A stretch of DNA of 64,000 nucleotides from WHSW01 sp963729075 (GCA_963729075.1 CAVSMU010000008.1:62001-126000), one strand, 5' to 3'. Shown: positions 8,998-17,816, counted from the stretch's first letter. Numbers and translations: made by a program. Notes: a model not told the origin generated them from the letters alone.

Positions 8998-10140
8998 ATG
9001 AAGCCGGCAACGCCCACGGGGCGCGGATGGCGAAAACTGATCGCGATGGCGTCGTGCGTCGCGACGATGTGTGTCGGGGCCGGGGTCGCGACCGCGAGCG
9101 GCGGCGTCGGGGTCGGCGACGCGCCCGAGCCCACCGACGTGACCTGCATCGAAACTTGCGCCGGGGCGCGCCAGGCGACGGTCGGCTCGCGCGTCCGCGT
9201 CACGGGCCGCAACCTGTCGAGCGTCCAGCAGGTTCAGTTCGCCGGTGCCGGCGGACGGATCGGGGTTCCCCCCGATGCCGTCACCCCGGGCGCCGTCGAG
9301 GCTACGGTGCCCGACGGCGCCGTCACCGGCACGGTCACGGTCGATGCCTACGGCGTGGTGGCCGAGACCCCGGTCGCGCTCGAGATCGTGCCGGCGGCCG
9401 CGATCCCGGAGGGATCGGGCTTCAAGCTCACGTCCGCCGCGGCGATCCCGCACAAGACCTACTTCGACGGCAGGAAGCCCCCGCGGGTGTCCTACCTCTT
9501 CCAGGGGCTCGCGAACACCGCCGTGCGCATCGACATTGTCGAGCGCGCAACCAAGGCAGTGGTGGCGAGCTGGGTGGTGGACGGCGCGGTGGCGAACGCC
9601 GAGAACGTCGCCGAGTGGAACGGCATCATGAGCGACGGCCGCCTCGCCGCCAACGGCGAGTACAAGTTCCGGATCGGCAGCGCGGCCGGCGAAGGGGTCG
9701 CGACCACGGCGGACTCCCGGTTCGGCTTCTACCAGTACAGGTTTCCGCTGCCCGCCGTGCATGGCTACGGCGACGGCTTCGGCGCCGGCCGCGGGCACCA
9801 GGGCCAGGACGTGTTCGCCGACTGCGGCGCCACCCTGCGCGCAGCGCGCGGTGGGCGCGTGCAGTGGAACCGTAGTCATTCCGCAGCCGGCTACTACCTG
9901 GTGATCGACGGCAAGCGCACGAAGCGGGACTTCATGTATGCCCACATGCTCAGCCCGTCGCCCCTGCAGGAGGGTGACCGCGTGCGCACCGGCCAACGGA
10001 TCGGACAGGTCGGCGCCACAGGCAACGCCTCGGGGTGTCACCTGCACTTCGAGGTCTGGTCCGGTCCCGGTTGGTACGAGGGCGGTCACCCACTGCCGTC
10101 GGTGCGGGGGCTCCTGAAGGCCTGGGACGTCTGGAGCTAG
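8998..10140 (+). CDS. Secreted M23 (LytM-type) peptidoglycan endopeptidase with IPT/TIG and FlgD-like domains
   Basis: The 380-residue product starts with a signal peptide (basic MKPATPTGRGWRK, then a hydrophobic stretch ending near ATAS). Residues about 45-135 look like an IPT/TIG Ig-like domain, and about 145-230 like a FlgD Ig-like domain (VAEWNGIMSDGRLAANGEYKFRI). The C-terminal M23 domain keeps all metal and catalytic positions: HQGQD, YAHM, and HLHFE. Two Cys (ADCGA, SGCHLH) could form a disulfide. It lies 25 nt after the riboswitch, so it is probably c-di-AMP regulated. GAGAGG at 8979 is a possible ribosome-binding site. Confidence 0.92.
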   Translation: MKPATPTGRGWRKLIAMASCVATMCVGAGVATASGGVGVGDAPEPTDVTCIETCAGARQATVGSRVRVTGRNLSSVQQVQFAGAGGRIGVPPDAVTPGAVEATVPDGAVTGTVTVDAYGVVAETPVALEIVPAAAIPEGSGFKLTSAAAIPHKTYFDGRKPPRVSYLFQGLANTAVRIDIVERATKAVVASWVVDGAVANAENVAEWNGIMSDGRLAANGEYKFRIGSAAGEGVATTADSRFGFYQYRFPLPAVHGYGDGFGAGRGHQGQDVFADCGATLRAARGGRVQWNRSHSAAGYYLVIDGKRTKRDFMYAHMLSPSPLQEGDRVRTGQRIGQVGATGNASGCHLHFEVWSGPGWYEGGHPLPSVRGLLKAWDVWS

Positions 10141-10299
10141 TGGGGTGTCTCATGACGTTGACCAGGAAATGACGAGATCCAGGCGCCGCCAGGCAAGGAC
10201 GCAGGGAGCCCGAGTAGCAGCGCTACTCGGGCGACTGAGGACGCCGCATGGCGGCGATCTGGGTCCGTCATTTCCGGTCAAACGTTGTGAGAGGCCCCA
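10141..10299. repeat. Nested imperfect palindrome, MITE-like, filling an intergenic gap
   Basis: The outer arms start TGGGGTGTCTCATGACG (left) and end GTTGTGAGAGGCCCCA (right), which are imperfect inverted copies. Moving inward, GACCAGGAAATGACG pairs with CGTCATTTCCGGTC. The centre is a perfect 10-bp hairpin, CCCGAGTAGC/GCTACTCGGG, at 10209-10231. The element starts directly after the stop of the first M23 gene and ends 9 nt before the start of the second. It could be a terminator, a small mobile palindrome, or both. No ORF lies within it. Confidence 0.85.
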
Positions 10300-10308
10300 C
10301 TAGCCCAG

Positions 10309-11136
10309 GTGGCGCGGCCCGCGAGGCGGCGGCTGGCACTGGTCGCCGCGATCGCCGCGTTCTGCGGATCGAGCGGCGCCGGTGACGCGAGCGTCGGCGG
10401 TAGCGGCGCCGGGTTCACGCTCGGCGACTCCGACCTGCGCCCGGCGCGGGCGTTCTTCGACGGTCAAGGGCGGGTCCGGCTGCGCTACTCGTTTCGAGCC
10501 GACAGGGCTCTCGACCTCGTGCTCCGGATCGTGCGCCGCGCGGACGGCAACACCGTGCGCCGATGGGTCGAGCGCGACCTGCGGCCGGGCCGCGTGCACC
10601 GCCACGGCTGGGACGGGCGCCGCAGCGACGGCGGCGTGCCCGCCGACGGCCTGTACGAGCTCCGTATCGGCCCGCCCGGTCATCGCGGCGCCCGCGCCGG
10701 GCGATTCGAGTTCCACGACCACCGCTTCCCGGTCGCCGGCGCGCATACCTACGGCGACCGCTTCGGCGAGCCGCGCAGCGGAGGCCGGGTGCACGAAGGG
10801 CAGGACCTGCCGGCCCCGTGCGGGACGCCGCTGGTCGCAGCCCGCGGCGGGCGCGTCCAGGCGCGCGGCTACAGCGACGCGCTTTACGGCTATTGGCTGT
10901 TGATCGACGGGCTCGCGACCCGGCGCGACTACTTCTATGCACACCTCGTGGCGCCCGCGCTGCCGGGCGACGGCGACCGGGTGCGCACCGGCGAGCCCAT
11001 CGGCCGAGTCGGCAATACGGGCAACGCGCGCTTCGAGTTCTGCCAGCTCCACTTCGAGCTCTGGCCGCGGGGCTATCGCAACGCGGCGCCCGCGGACCCG
11101 CTCGGCGCGCTGCGGGTGTGGGATCGGTTCTCGTAG
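10309..11136 (+). CDS. Secreted M23-like protein, probably catalytically degenerate
   Basis: A 275-residue paralogue of the preceding peptidase that lacks the IPT/TIG domain. It has a signal peptide (ARPARRRLALVAAIAAF), a FlgD-like Ig domain at about 40-125 (WDGRRSDGGVPADGLYELRI), then an M23 domain. HEGQD and YAHL are kept, but the HxH motif reads CQLHFELW: the first His, catalytic in LytM, is Gln. Metal ligands are intact, so it may bind zinc or peptidoglycan without cutting, like EnvC/NlpD-type factors. GTG 10309 is the only plausible start; the nearest purine-rich site (GAGAGG, 10289) lies in the palindrome arm. Confidence 0.85.
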   Translation: MARPARRRLALVAAIAAFCGSSGAGDASVGGSGAGFTLGDSDLRPARAFFDGQGRVRLRYSFRADRALDLVLRIVRRADGNTVRRWVERDLRPGRVHRHGWDGRRSDGGVPADGLYELRIGPPGHRGARAGRFEFHDHRFPVAGAHTYGDRFGEPRSGGRVHEGQDLPAPCGTPLVAARGGRVQARGYSDALYGYWLLIDGLATRRDYFYAHLVAPALPGDGDRVRTGEPIGRVGNTGNARFEFCQLHFELWPRGYRNAAPADPLGALRVWDRFS

Positions 11137-11184
11137 AAGCGCTGTGAGAGGCCCGGCTGGGCGCCATCGGGGGTTCTGGGTACC

Positions 11185-12573
11185 GTGGCGCGGGTGAGCC
11201 GGGGGAGCGCAGTCTCCGAGACGCGCGAGTACGGGCGCTCGGCCGCCCTGCTGACGCTCGCGCTCGGCTCCGCGGGCCTCTTGGCGTACGCGTTCTTCGC
11301 GGTCGCCTCGCACACGCTCGACCGCGACGCCTACGGGGAGATCGTCGTGCTGTGGTCGGTGGTCTTCGTCGGCGCCTCGACGCTCTTTCGGCCGATCGAG
11401 CAGCTGCTCTCGCGGACGCTCGCCGAGCGCGAGGAGGTCGGCGAGGAGATCGGCCCCGTGCTGCGGGTCGCGGCGCTGATCCAGGCGGGACTGGCGCTCG
11501 CGGCGGTCGCGCTGCTGCTCGCGCTGCGCGAACCGATCTCCGACAACCTGCTCGAGGGCGGCGACCTGCTCTTCTGGGTCCTGGTCGCCGCGATGGTCGG
11601 GTACGGCGCGGCGTTCTTCGCCCGCGGCTTTCTCGCCGGCGGGCGGCAGTTCGGCTACTACGCGACCCTGCTCGTGCTCGAGGGCTCGGCGCGGCTCGCG
11701 TTCGCCGTCGCCGTCGCGGTCGGGATCGCGGCGGGGATCGACGCCGTGGCGCTCGGGATCGCGGTCGCCCCGCTGGCCGGCCTGGTCGTGATCCCCCTGG
11801 CGCTGCGCCGGCGGTCCACGAGCCGGGGCCGGGATGTGGGCGGAGCGCGGCTCGCCGCCGAGACCGAGCCCGAGTTCACGCTCTCACGCGGCGGCGCGTT
11901 CGCGGCCGCCGTGCTGGTGATGATGCTCAGCGAGCAGATCATCGTCAGCTCGGGCGCCCTCTTCGTCCGCGCCACCGAGGGCGCCGCGGCTGCCGGGTTC
12001 ATCTTCAACGTGCTGATGGTGGCCCGCGCGCCGCTCGTGCTGTTCCAGGCGACCGCGGCCAGCCTGCTCCCGCACCTGACTCGCCTGCGCACCCGCGGCG
12101 ACGCCACCGGCCGGGAGGCGTTTCGGATGTCCGTCAACACCACGCTGCTGACGATCGCCGGCTTCGCCGCCGTGGTCACAATGGGAGTCCTCGCCGTCGG
12201 GCCCGAGGTAATGCAGATCGCCTTCGGCGACAAGTTCACCTACGACCGCGCCGGCCTCGTGATCGTCGCCATCGGCATGGGCTTCTATTTGTGCGGGGCG
12301 GCGCTCAACCAGGCGGCGCTCGCGCAGGGCCAGGCGCGCCGCGCCGCGGTCTGCTGGGTGGTGTGCGCCGCTGCGTTCGTGGTCTGGAACCTCGTCGAGC
12401 CGCTCGATCCCTTCCGCACGGTCGAGGTCGGCTTCGCCGGCTCCGCGGCGCTGCTCGCCGGCCTGCTCTACCTGCTCTACGCCCGGCCGCGCCCGCTCCC
12501 GGCCGACGCCTTCGAGCCTGGCTCACCGCGCGAGATCGAGGCCCGGCTCGCGTCCGCCGACGAGATCGGCTGA
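11185..12573 (+). CDS. Polysaccharide flippase, MOP/Wzx-like membrane protein
   Basis: A 462-residue integral membrane protein with about 12-14 hydrophobic segments and the layout of oligosaccharide flippases (polysaccharide biosynthesis protein family). It probably moves a lipid-linked glycan across the membrane. Opening residues SRGSAVSETREYGRSAALLTLALG resemble Wzx N-termini. GTG starts at 11185 and 11194 are both possible. The upstream gap holds a 12-base copy of the right end of the 10141-10299 palindrome. No glycosyltransferases are adjacent; GT2 (16102) and wecB (51656) are elsewhere in the window. Confidence 0.85.
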   Translation: MARVSRGSAVSETREYGRSAALLTLALGSAGLLAYAFFAVASHTLDRDAYGEIVVLWSVVFVGASTLFRPIEQLLSRTLAEREEVGEEIGPVLRVAALIQAGLALAAVALLLALREPISDNLLEGGDLLFWVLVAAMVGYGAAFFARGFLAGGRQFGYYATLLVLEGSARLAFAVAVAVGIAAGIDAVALGIAVAPLAGLVVIPLALRRRSTSRGRDVGGARLAAETEPEFTLSRGGAFAAAVLVMMLSEQIIVSSGALFVRATEGAAAAGFIFNVLMVARAPLVLFQATAASLLPHLTRLRTRGDATGREAFRMSVNTTLLTIAGFAAVVTMGVLAVGPEVMQIAFGDKFTYDRAGLVIVAIGMGFYLCGAALNQAALAQGQARRAAVCWVVCAAAFVVWNLVEPLDPFRTVEVGFAGSAALLAGLLYLLYARPRPLPADAFEPGSPREIEARLASADEIG

Positions 12574-12733
12574 AGCGCCTCGCCGGCGGTTCCGGCCGGC
12601 GGTCCGCGAGCGGTGCGACGTTGCTACGGTGCCCCGCAAAGCGGCCGGGCGAGCCCGGCGAAAACGTGCCAGCGGTCCTCGTTCTCGGTTCCGGCCCCCG
12701 TGGTTCGCAGCACATACTCACGGAGGACATGCG

Positions 12734-12937
12734 ATGCCCAACGGGACAGTCAAGTGGTTCAACCCGGAGAAGGGATTCGGATTCATCACCCCCGACGACG
12801 GCGGCCAGGACCTCTTCGTGCACCAGAGCGCGATCACCGGCGAGGGCTTCCGCTCGCTGAACGAGGGCGACAAGGTCTCCTATGAGTCCGAGGAGAGCGA
12901 CAAGGGCCCGCGGGCGGCCAACGTCGAGACGATCTAG
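12734..12937 (+). CDS. Cold-shock domain protein (CspA family)
   Basis: A 67-residue single cold-shock domain with both RNA-binding motifs, KGFGFIT (RNP1) and DLFVHQSAI (RNP2), and the usual GTVKWFNPEKGFGF opening. It binds single-stranded RNA or DNA and acts as an RNA chaperone. ATG 12734 follows a good ribosome-binding site (GGAGG at 12722-12726), which rules out the longer upstream reading. The gap after the flippase is long enough for a structured leader, as in other csp genes, but I could not define one. Confidence 0.95.
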   Translation: MPNGTVKWFNPEKGFGFITPDDGGQDLFVHQSAITGEGFRSLNEGDKVSYESEESDKGPRAANVETI

Positions 12938-13031
12938 GCGCTCCGGCGGCGACGCGAACGGGCACCGCTCCCAATGGCGCCTTGTTCGCCCTACAGACGA
13001 CTAAAGCGCCAATCCCGCCCCTGCGGCGGAG

Positions 13032-14666
13032 CTACTCCCACTCGATCGTCGCCGGGGGCTTCGACGAGATGTCGAGCGCGACCCGGTTGACGTGCGGGAC
13101 CTCGTTGATGATCCGGTTCGAGACCCGCTCGAGCAGGTCGTAGGGAAGCCGGGCCCAGTCGGCGGTCATCGCGTCCTGGGACGTGACGGCGCGGATCACG
13201 ATGGGATACGCGTACGTGCGACCGTCCCCCTGGACGCCGACCGACCGCACCACGGGCAGCACGCAGAACGACTGCCACAGCTCGCGGTACAGCCCGGCCG
13301 CGCGGATCTCCTCCTGGAGGATCGCGTCGGCGTCGCGCAGGATCTCCAGCCGCTCGGCGTTGACCTCGCCACCCACGATGCGGATGCCGAGGCCGGGGCC
13401 CGGAAACGGCTGGCGCCAGACGACCCGCGAGGACAGGCCGAGCTCCGCGGCGACGGCCCGCACCTCGTCCTTGAACAGCATCCGGAGCGGCTCGACCAGC
13501 TCGAGGCCGAGGTCTTCGGGCAGCCCGCCGACGTTGTGATGTGACTTGATCGTGTCCGCCGCGCGCCCGTCGCCGCCGGACTCGATCACGTCGGAGTAGA
13601 GGGTGCCCTGGACGAGGAAACCGACGTCGGGCAGCCGCTCGGCCTCCTGCTCGAACACCCGGATGAACTCCTCGCCGATGATCTTGCGCTTGCGCTCCGG
13701 ATCGTCCACGCCGGCGAGCCGCTCGAGGAAGCGCTCCTGGGCGTCGACATGGATCAGGTTCACGCCGAGCTCGCGCATCGCCTCGACCACCTGCGTGGCC
13801 TCGTTCTTGCGCATGAGCCCGTGATCGACGAGGACGCAGGTGAGCTGGTCGCCGATCGCCCGGTGCACGAGTGCCGCCGCGGTTGCGGAGTCGACGCCGC
13901 CGGAGAGGCCGCATATGACCCCCGCGTCGCCGACCTGCGCCCGGATCCGATCGACCTGCTCGGTGATCACCGAAGCGGGCGTCCAATGCTCCGTGCACCC
14001 GGTGATCTCACGCAGGAAGCGGTCGAGGACCTGCGTCCCGTACGGCGTGTGCACGACCTCCGGATGGAACTGGATCCCGTACAGGCCTCGCTCGACTTCC
14101 TCGCAGGCGGCCACCGGCGAGCCGGGGCTCGAGGCCAGCGCCTCGAATCCATCCGGCGGCTCGAAGACCGAGTCGCGGTGGCTCATCCAGCACTGCTGCT
14201 CCGCCGGCAGCCCGGCGAGCAGCCGGCCGCCGTCGCCCGAGAGGGTGAGCTCCGTCCGGCCGAACTCGCCCGCCTCGGCCGCCTCGACCCGGCCCCCGAG
14301 CGTGCGCACCATCGCCTGCATGCCGTAACAGATGCCGAGCACCGGGATCCCGAGCGCGAGCAGCTCACGGCGCAGCGCCGGCGCGCCCTCGGAGTACACC
14401 GACGCGGGCCCGCCGGAGAGCACCAGCGCCCGCGGCGCGCGCTCGCGGATCAGCTCGAGCTCGGTGTCGTGGGGCAGCAGCTCCGCGTACACGCCGCACT
14501 CGCGGATGCGCCGCGCGATCAGCTGCGAGTACTGCCCGCCGAAGTCGAGGACGAGGATCTCCTCGTGCGCGGTTTCAGGCGGAATACCTCCGCCGACATC
14601 CTCCGCTACGCGTCCGGTCGTCGGCGGGCGGCGACGCAGTCGGTGAGGCAGGTCCACTCGTCGCAT
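13032..14666 (-). CDS. guaA: GMP synthase (glutamine-hydrolysing)
   Basis: Converts XMP to GMP with glutamine and ATP. Class I amidotransferase domain first (GICYGMQAM with the nucleophile Cys, FHPEV His), then the ATP-pyrophosphatase P-loop SGGVDSATAA, and the C-terminal dimerisation domain ending IEWE. The conserved part begins at EEILVLDFGGQYSQLI. The only in-frame standard starts are ATG 14666 and GTG 14657, which give a 30-36 residue basic N-terminal extension unusual for GuaA, so the true start is uncertain. It follows guaB3 by 59 nt on the same strand. Confidence 0.95.
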   Translation of the reverse strand: MRRVDLPHRLRRRPPTTGRVAEDVGGGIPPETAHEEILVLDFGGQYSQLIARRIRECGVYAELLPHDTELELIRERAPRALVLSGGPASVYSEGAPALRRELLALGIPVLGICYGMQAMVRTLGGRVEAAEAGEFGRTELTLSGDGGRLLAGLPAEQQCWMSHRDSVFEPPDGFEALASSPGSPVAACEEVERGLYGIQFHPEVVHTPYGTQVLDRFLREITGCTEHWTPASVITEQVDRIRAQVGDAGVICGLSGGVDSATAAALVHRAIGDQLTCVLVDHGLMRKNEATQVVEAMRELGVNLIHVDAQERFLERLAGVDDPERKRKIIGEEFIRVFEQEAERLPDVGFLVQGTLYSDVIESGGDGRAADTIKSHHNVGGLPEDLGLELVEPLRMLFKDEVRAVAAELGLSSRVVWRQPFPGPGLGIRIVGGEVNAERLEILRDADAILQEEIRAAGLYRELWQSFCVLPVVRSVGVQGDGRTYAYPIVIRAVTSQDAMTADWARLPYDLLERVSNRIINEVPHVNRVALDISSKPPATIEWE

Positions 14667-14725
14667 CCGCGACTTCGTCGCTAGCCTCGGCGAGCCTTTC
14701 GGTGAGCGTCCCGGCCGTGGGCCGC

Positions 14726-15931
14726 TCAGTCATCGCTGACTGCGACCCCCGCGGAGACTCGGGCGTGGCCGTTGGAGCCCATGCCGACCGACTGTTGGCG
14801 CTGGAGCTGCTTGCCCTCGGTCTGCAGCGAGGGCGCGATCATCACCTCGGCGCGCTGGAAGTCGCGGATGTCCTGGTAGCCGCAGGTGGCCATGGAGGTC
14901 CGCAGGGCGCCGATCAGGTTGAAGGTGCCGTCGTTCTCGTGCGCCGGGCCGAGCAGGATCTCCTCCAGGGTGCCGTCCTGCTCGGTGGCCACGCGCGTGC
15001 CCCGCGGCAGCGACGGGTGGAAGGTCGCCATTCCCCAATGGAAGCCACGGCCGGGCGCCTCGTTGGCCCGCGCCAGGGGCGAGCCGATCATCACCGCATC
15101 GGCCCCGCACGCGATCGCCTTCGAGACGTCCCCGCCGGTGCGCATGCCGCCGTCGGCGATCACGTTGCAGTACCCCCCGGTCTCGAGCATGTGCTGGGCG
15201 CGCGCGGCGGCCACGTCGGCGATCGCGGTGGCCTGCGGGACGCCGAGCCCGAGGACGCCGCGCGTGGTGCAGGCGGCGCCGGGGCCGACCCCGCATAGCA
15301 CCCCGACCGCGCCGGTGCGCATCAGGTGGAGCCCGGTCGAGTACGAGGCGCACCCGCCGACGATCGTCGGCACCGGGACCTCCGCGATGAACTCCTTCAG
15401 GTTCAGCGGCTCGGACTTCGAGGACACGTGCTCCGCGGAGATCACCGTCCCCTGGATGACGAGGATGTCGAGCCCCGCCTCGAGCGCGGTCTCGTAATGC
15501 TCGGTCACGCGCTGCGGCGTCAGCGAGCCGGCGGCGACCGCGCCGGCGGACTTGATCGTCTCCACCCGCTCCGCGATCAGCTCGGGCTGCAGCGGCGCCT
15601 CGTAGATCTCCTGCATCTTGCGTGTCGCGAGCTCCGGCGGCGCCGACGCGATCTCCGCGAGCCGCTCCTCCGCGTCCTCGTAGCGACTCCAGATCCCCTC
15701 GAGGTTGAGCACCGCGAGGCCGCCGAGGCGATTGAGCTCGATCGCCGTCTGCGGGCTGACCACGCCGTCCATCGCCGAGGCCAGCAGCGGCAGCTCGAAG
15801 CGGTACGGACCGAGCGTCCAGGAGATGTCCACGTCGTCGGGGTCGCGCGTCCGCCGCGACGGCACGATGGCGATGTCGTCGAACCCGTAGGCCCGTCGCC
15901 CCTTCTTGCCGCGCCCGATCTCTACTTCCAT
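14726..15931 (-). CDS. guaB3: GuaB3 family IMP dehydrogenase-related protein
   Basis: A 401-residue TIM-barrel protein of the IMPDH/GMPR superfamily without the CBS domains. The catalytic loop GVGPGAACTTR (Cys) and the phosphate-binding GGMRTGGD segment are present. GuaB3 proteins are typical of Actinomycetota and Cyanobacteria, and their exact reaction (IMPDH-like versus GMP reductase-like) has been debated. Pairing with guaA places it in guanine nucleotide metabolism. Start ATG 15931 gives the family N-terminus EVEIGRGKKGRRAYGFDDI. Confidence 0.94.
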   Translation of the reverse strand: MEVEIGRGKKGRRAYGFDDIAIVPSRRTRDPDDVDISWTLGPYRFELPLLASAMDGVVSPQTAIELNRLGGLAVLNLEGIWSRYEDAEERLAEIASAPPELATRKMQEIYEAPLQPELIAERVETIKSAGAVAAGSLTPQRVTEHYETALEAGLDILVIQGTVISAEHVSSKSEPLNLKEFIAEVPVPTIVGGCASYSTGLHLMRTGAVGVLCGVGPGAACTTRGVLGLGVPQATAIADVAAARAQHMLETGGYCNVIADGGMRTGGDVSKAIACGADAVMIGSPLARANEAPGRGFHWGMATFHPSLPRGTRVATEQDGTLEEILLGPAHENDGTFNLIGALRTSMATCGYQDIRDFQRAEVMIAPSLQTEGKQLQRQQSVGMGSNGHARVSAGVAVSDD

Positions 15932-15959
15932 TCCAGAAACCTACGCCTGTTCGCGGACG

Positions 15960-16003
15960 AAAAAAGCCCCTCGTGGGGGCCGAAAAAGCCGCTGCGAGCG
16001 GCT
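15960..16003 (-). terminator. Two tandem intrinsic terminators
   Basis: Read on the minus strand, AGCCGCT-CGC-AGCGGCT followed by TTTTT (16003 to 15983) and then GCCCC-CACGA-GGGGC followed by TTTTTT (15980 to 15960). They lie about 100 nt after the glycosyltransferase stop and 28 nt before guaB3. They should separate the dac-pfkB-GT2 transcript from guaB3-guaA, unless the second serves as an attenuator for guaB3. Confidence 0.85.
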
Positions 16004-16101
16004 CCGCGACCCCGATCTGCCGAGGTCCAGGCGATGATAACAGCGGTCAACCGGTCGCCCGCGAACCCGGCCTGCTCGGCTCGGCGGCCATACCGCGACG
16101 C

Positions 16102-16851
16102 TCACGGCGAGTACTTGCGGGATCGCAGCACCCGGCTGCGATGCAGGACCAACCTCGCCGCCGCCCACAGGGTCTTGATGCCGTAGACGGTCGAGGGCTT
16201 GAGTCCGATCGACGACGCCTGGTCGAAGTACCGCGTTCTCGCCGGCACCTCGACGATCCGGAAGCCGAAGTGGGAGGCCTGCATCAGCAGCTCCGAGTCG
16301 AAGCTGAAGTCGATCGAGTTCCGCAGGAACGGCACGCTCAGGAGCAGCTCCTGGCCGTAGGCGCGGTAGCCGGTGTGCAGATCGGTCAACCGGGTTCCGA
16401 GCACTCGGTTCTCGATCGTGGTCAGGATCCGGTTGGCGATCCGCTTGTAGAGCGGCATCCCGGCCTCGCGGGCCGCGCCCGGCTCCTTCATCCTCGAGCC
16501 GAGCACGAGATCGGCCTCGCCCGCGGCGATCGGCGCGATCAGCTTCGGGATCAGCTCAGGCTCGTACTGGCCGTCGGGGTGGAGCATGACCACGATCTCG
16601 GCGCCCCGCTGCAGCGCCTCCAGGTAGCAGGTCTTCTGGTTGCCGCCGTACCCGACGTTATGCGGGTGCCAGACCACGCGGACGCCGAGCTCGCGGGCGA
16701 TCGCCAGCGTCTCGTCGGCGGAGCGGTCGTCGACCAGGATGATCTCGTCGACGACGTCCCGCGGGATCGCAGAGACCGTCGCGGCCAGGGTCTGCGCCGC
16801 GTTCAGCGCCGGCATCACCACGACCACCTCCGGCCGCGCCGCCTCGGACAC
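16102..16851 (-). CDS. Family 2 glycosyltransferase, dolichol-phosphate mannosyltransferase-like
   Basis: A 249-residue GT-A enzyme with no clear membrane segment. It has the nucleotide-sugar fold start VVVVMPALNAAQTLAATV, the ILVDDRSADET loop, NVGYGGNQKT and the metal-binding region MLHPDGQYEPELI (DPD/DGQ type). It resembles polyprenol-phosphate glycosyltransferases that transfer sugar from NDP-sugar to a lipid carrier. It starts 5 nt after the stop of the upstream sugar kinase gene, so the two are probably in one operon. The sugar donor cannot be told from sequence. Confidence 0.88.
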   Translation of the reverse strand: MSEAARPEVVVVMPALNAAQTLAATVSAIPRDVVDEIILVDDRSADETLAIARELGVRVVWHPHNVGYGGNQKTCYLEALQRGAEIVVMLHPDGQYEPELIPKLIAPIAAGEADLVLGSRMKEPGAAREAGMPLYKRIANRILTTIENRVLGTRLTDLHTGYRAYGQELLLSVPFLRNSIDFSFDSELLMQASHFGFRIVEVPARTRYFDQASSIGLKPSTVYGIKTLWAAARLVLHRSRVLRSRKYSP

Positions 16852-16856
16852 GCCGC

Positions 16857-17816
16857 TCAGCGGACGCTCGCGGTGATCTCGAGCTCGCGCACGTCGACCC
16901 GTGGCAGCAGGCGCTCGACCTCTCGCCGGTCCAGCGTCCCGGCGCCGAAGTGCTGCGTCGACTCCGCCCCGCAGGCAACGCCGAAGGCGAGCGACTCGCG
17001 CGCCGCCGCGCCCTCGTAGCGCGCGGCGAGGTACCCGGCGAGGAAGCAGTCCCCCGAGCCGACCGTGGTCACGGGCTCGAGCTGGTCGATCCGGGCCTCG
17101 TAGCGGCGCCGCTCGGCGCCCTCGCCGACGATCGCGACGCAGCCGTCGGCGATCGTCACGATCGCCTCGCCGGCGCCCATCTCCAGCAGGCCGGTGAGGC
17201 CGAGAGCGAGATCGTCTGAGTCGTTGAACTCGTGGCCGACGGCCTCCTCGGCCTCGGTCACGTTCGGCGCGACCACAGCGGGCTCGGCGCGAAGGCCGGC
17301 TCGCATCTGCTCGCCTTCGGTGTCGAGCACGGTGAGCACGCCGAGGGCGCGCAGGTCGGTGATCAGTCGCGCGTACAGGTCCTCGGGCGCACCCGGCGGC
17401 ACGCTGCCGGCGAGGGCGCAGATCGACGCCCCCTGTGCGAGGTAGAGGAGCTTGTCCACGAACAGCTCCACCTCCTCGGCCGATATCTCGGGCCCGCGGT
17501 CGTTGATCTCCGTCTGCTCCCCCGAGGTCGGGTCGATGACTGCGAGGTTGGTCCGCGACTCGCCCGCGATGCGCGTGAACGCGGTCATCACCGATTCCTG
17601 GCGGAGCTGTTCGAGCAGGCGGGTCCCGGTAGCGCCGCCGGCGAGGCCGGTGGCGATCACGGGGCGGCCGAGCAGACGCAGGGCGCGTGCGATGTTGACG
17701 CCCTTCCCCCCGGCGAACGTGCGCGCATCGACCGCGCGATGACGCTGGCCGAGACGGAAATTCGGAACCGCGACGGTGCGGTCGATCGCGGCGTTGAGGG
17801 TGACGGTCAGGATCAC
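16857..17816 (-). CDS. 1-phosphofructokinase family (PfkB) hexose kinase
   Basis: A 319-residue ribokinase-fold kinase. The FAGGKGVNIARAL glycine motif near the N-terminus and the C-terminal VGSGDCFLAGYLA motif (catalytic Asp, anion hole) are both present. It likely phosphorylates a sugar phosphate such as fructose-1-phosphate, fructose-6-phosphate or tagatose-6-phosphate; no PTS or fructose operon is adjacent, so the substrate is open. GTG 17816 (VILTVTLNAAIDRT) is the natural start; the longer reading frame upstream is not family-like. Confidence 0.9.
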   Translation of the reverse strand: MILTVTLNAAIDRTVAVPNFRLGQRHRAVDARTFAGGKGVNIARALRLLGRPVIATGLAGGATGTRLLEQLRQESVMTAFTRIAGESRTNLAVIDPTSGEQTEINDRGPEISAEEVELFVDKLLYLAQGASICALAGSVPPGAPEDLYARLITDLRALGVLTVLDTEGEQMRAGLRAEPAVVAPNVTEAEEAVGHEFNDSDDLALGLTGLLEMGAGEAIVTIADGCVAIVGEGAERRRYEARIDQLEPVTTVGSGDCFLAGYLAARYEGAAARESLAFGVACGAESTQHFGAGTLDRREVERLLPRVDVRELEITASVR

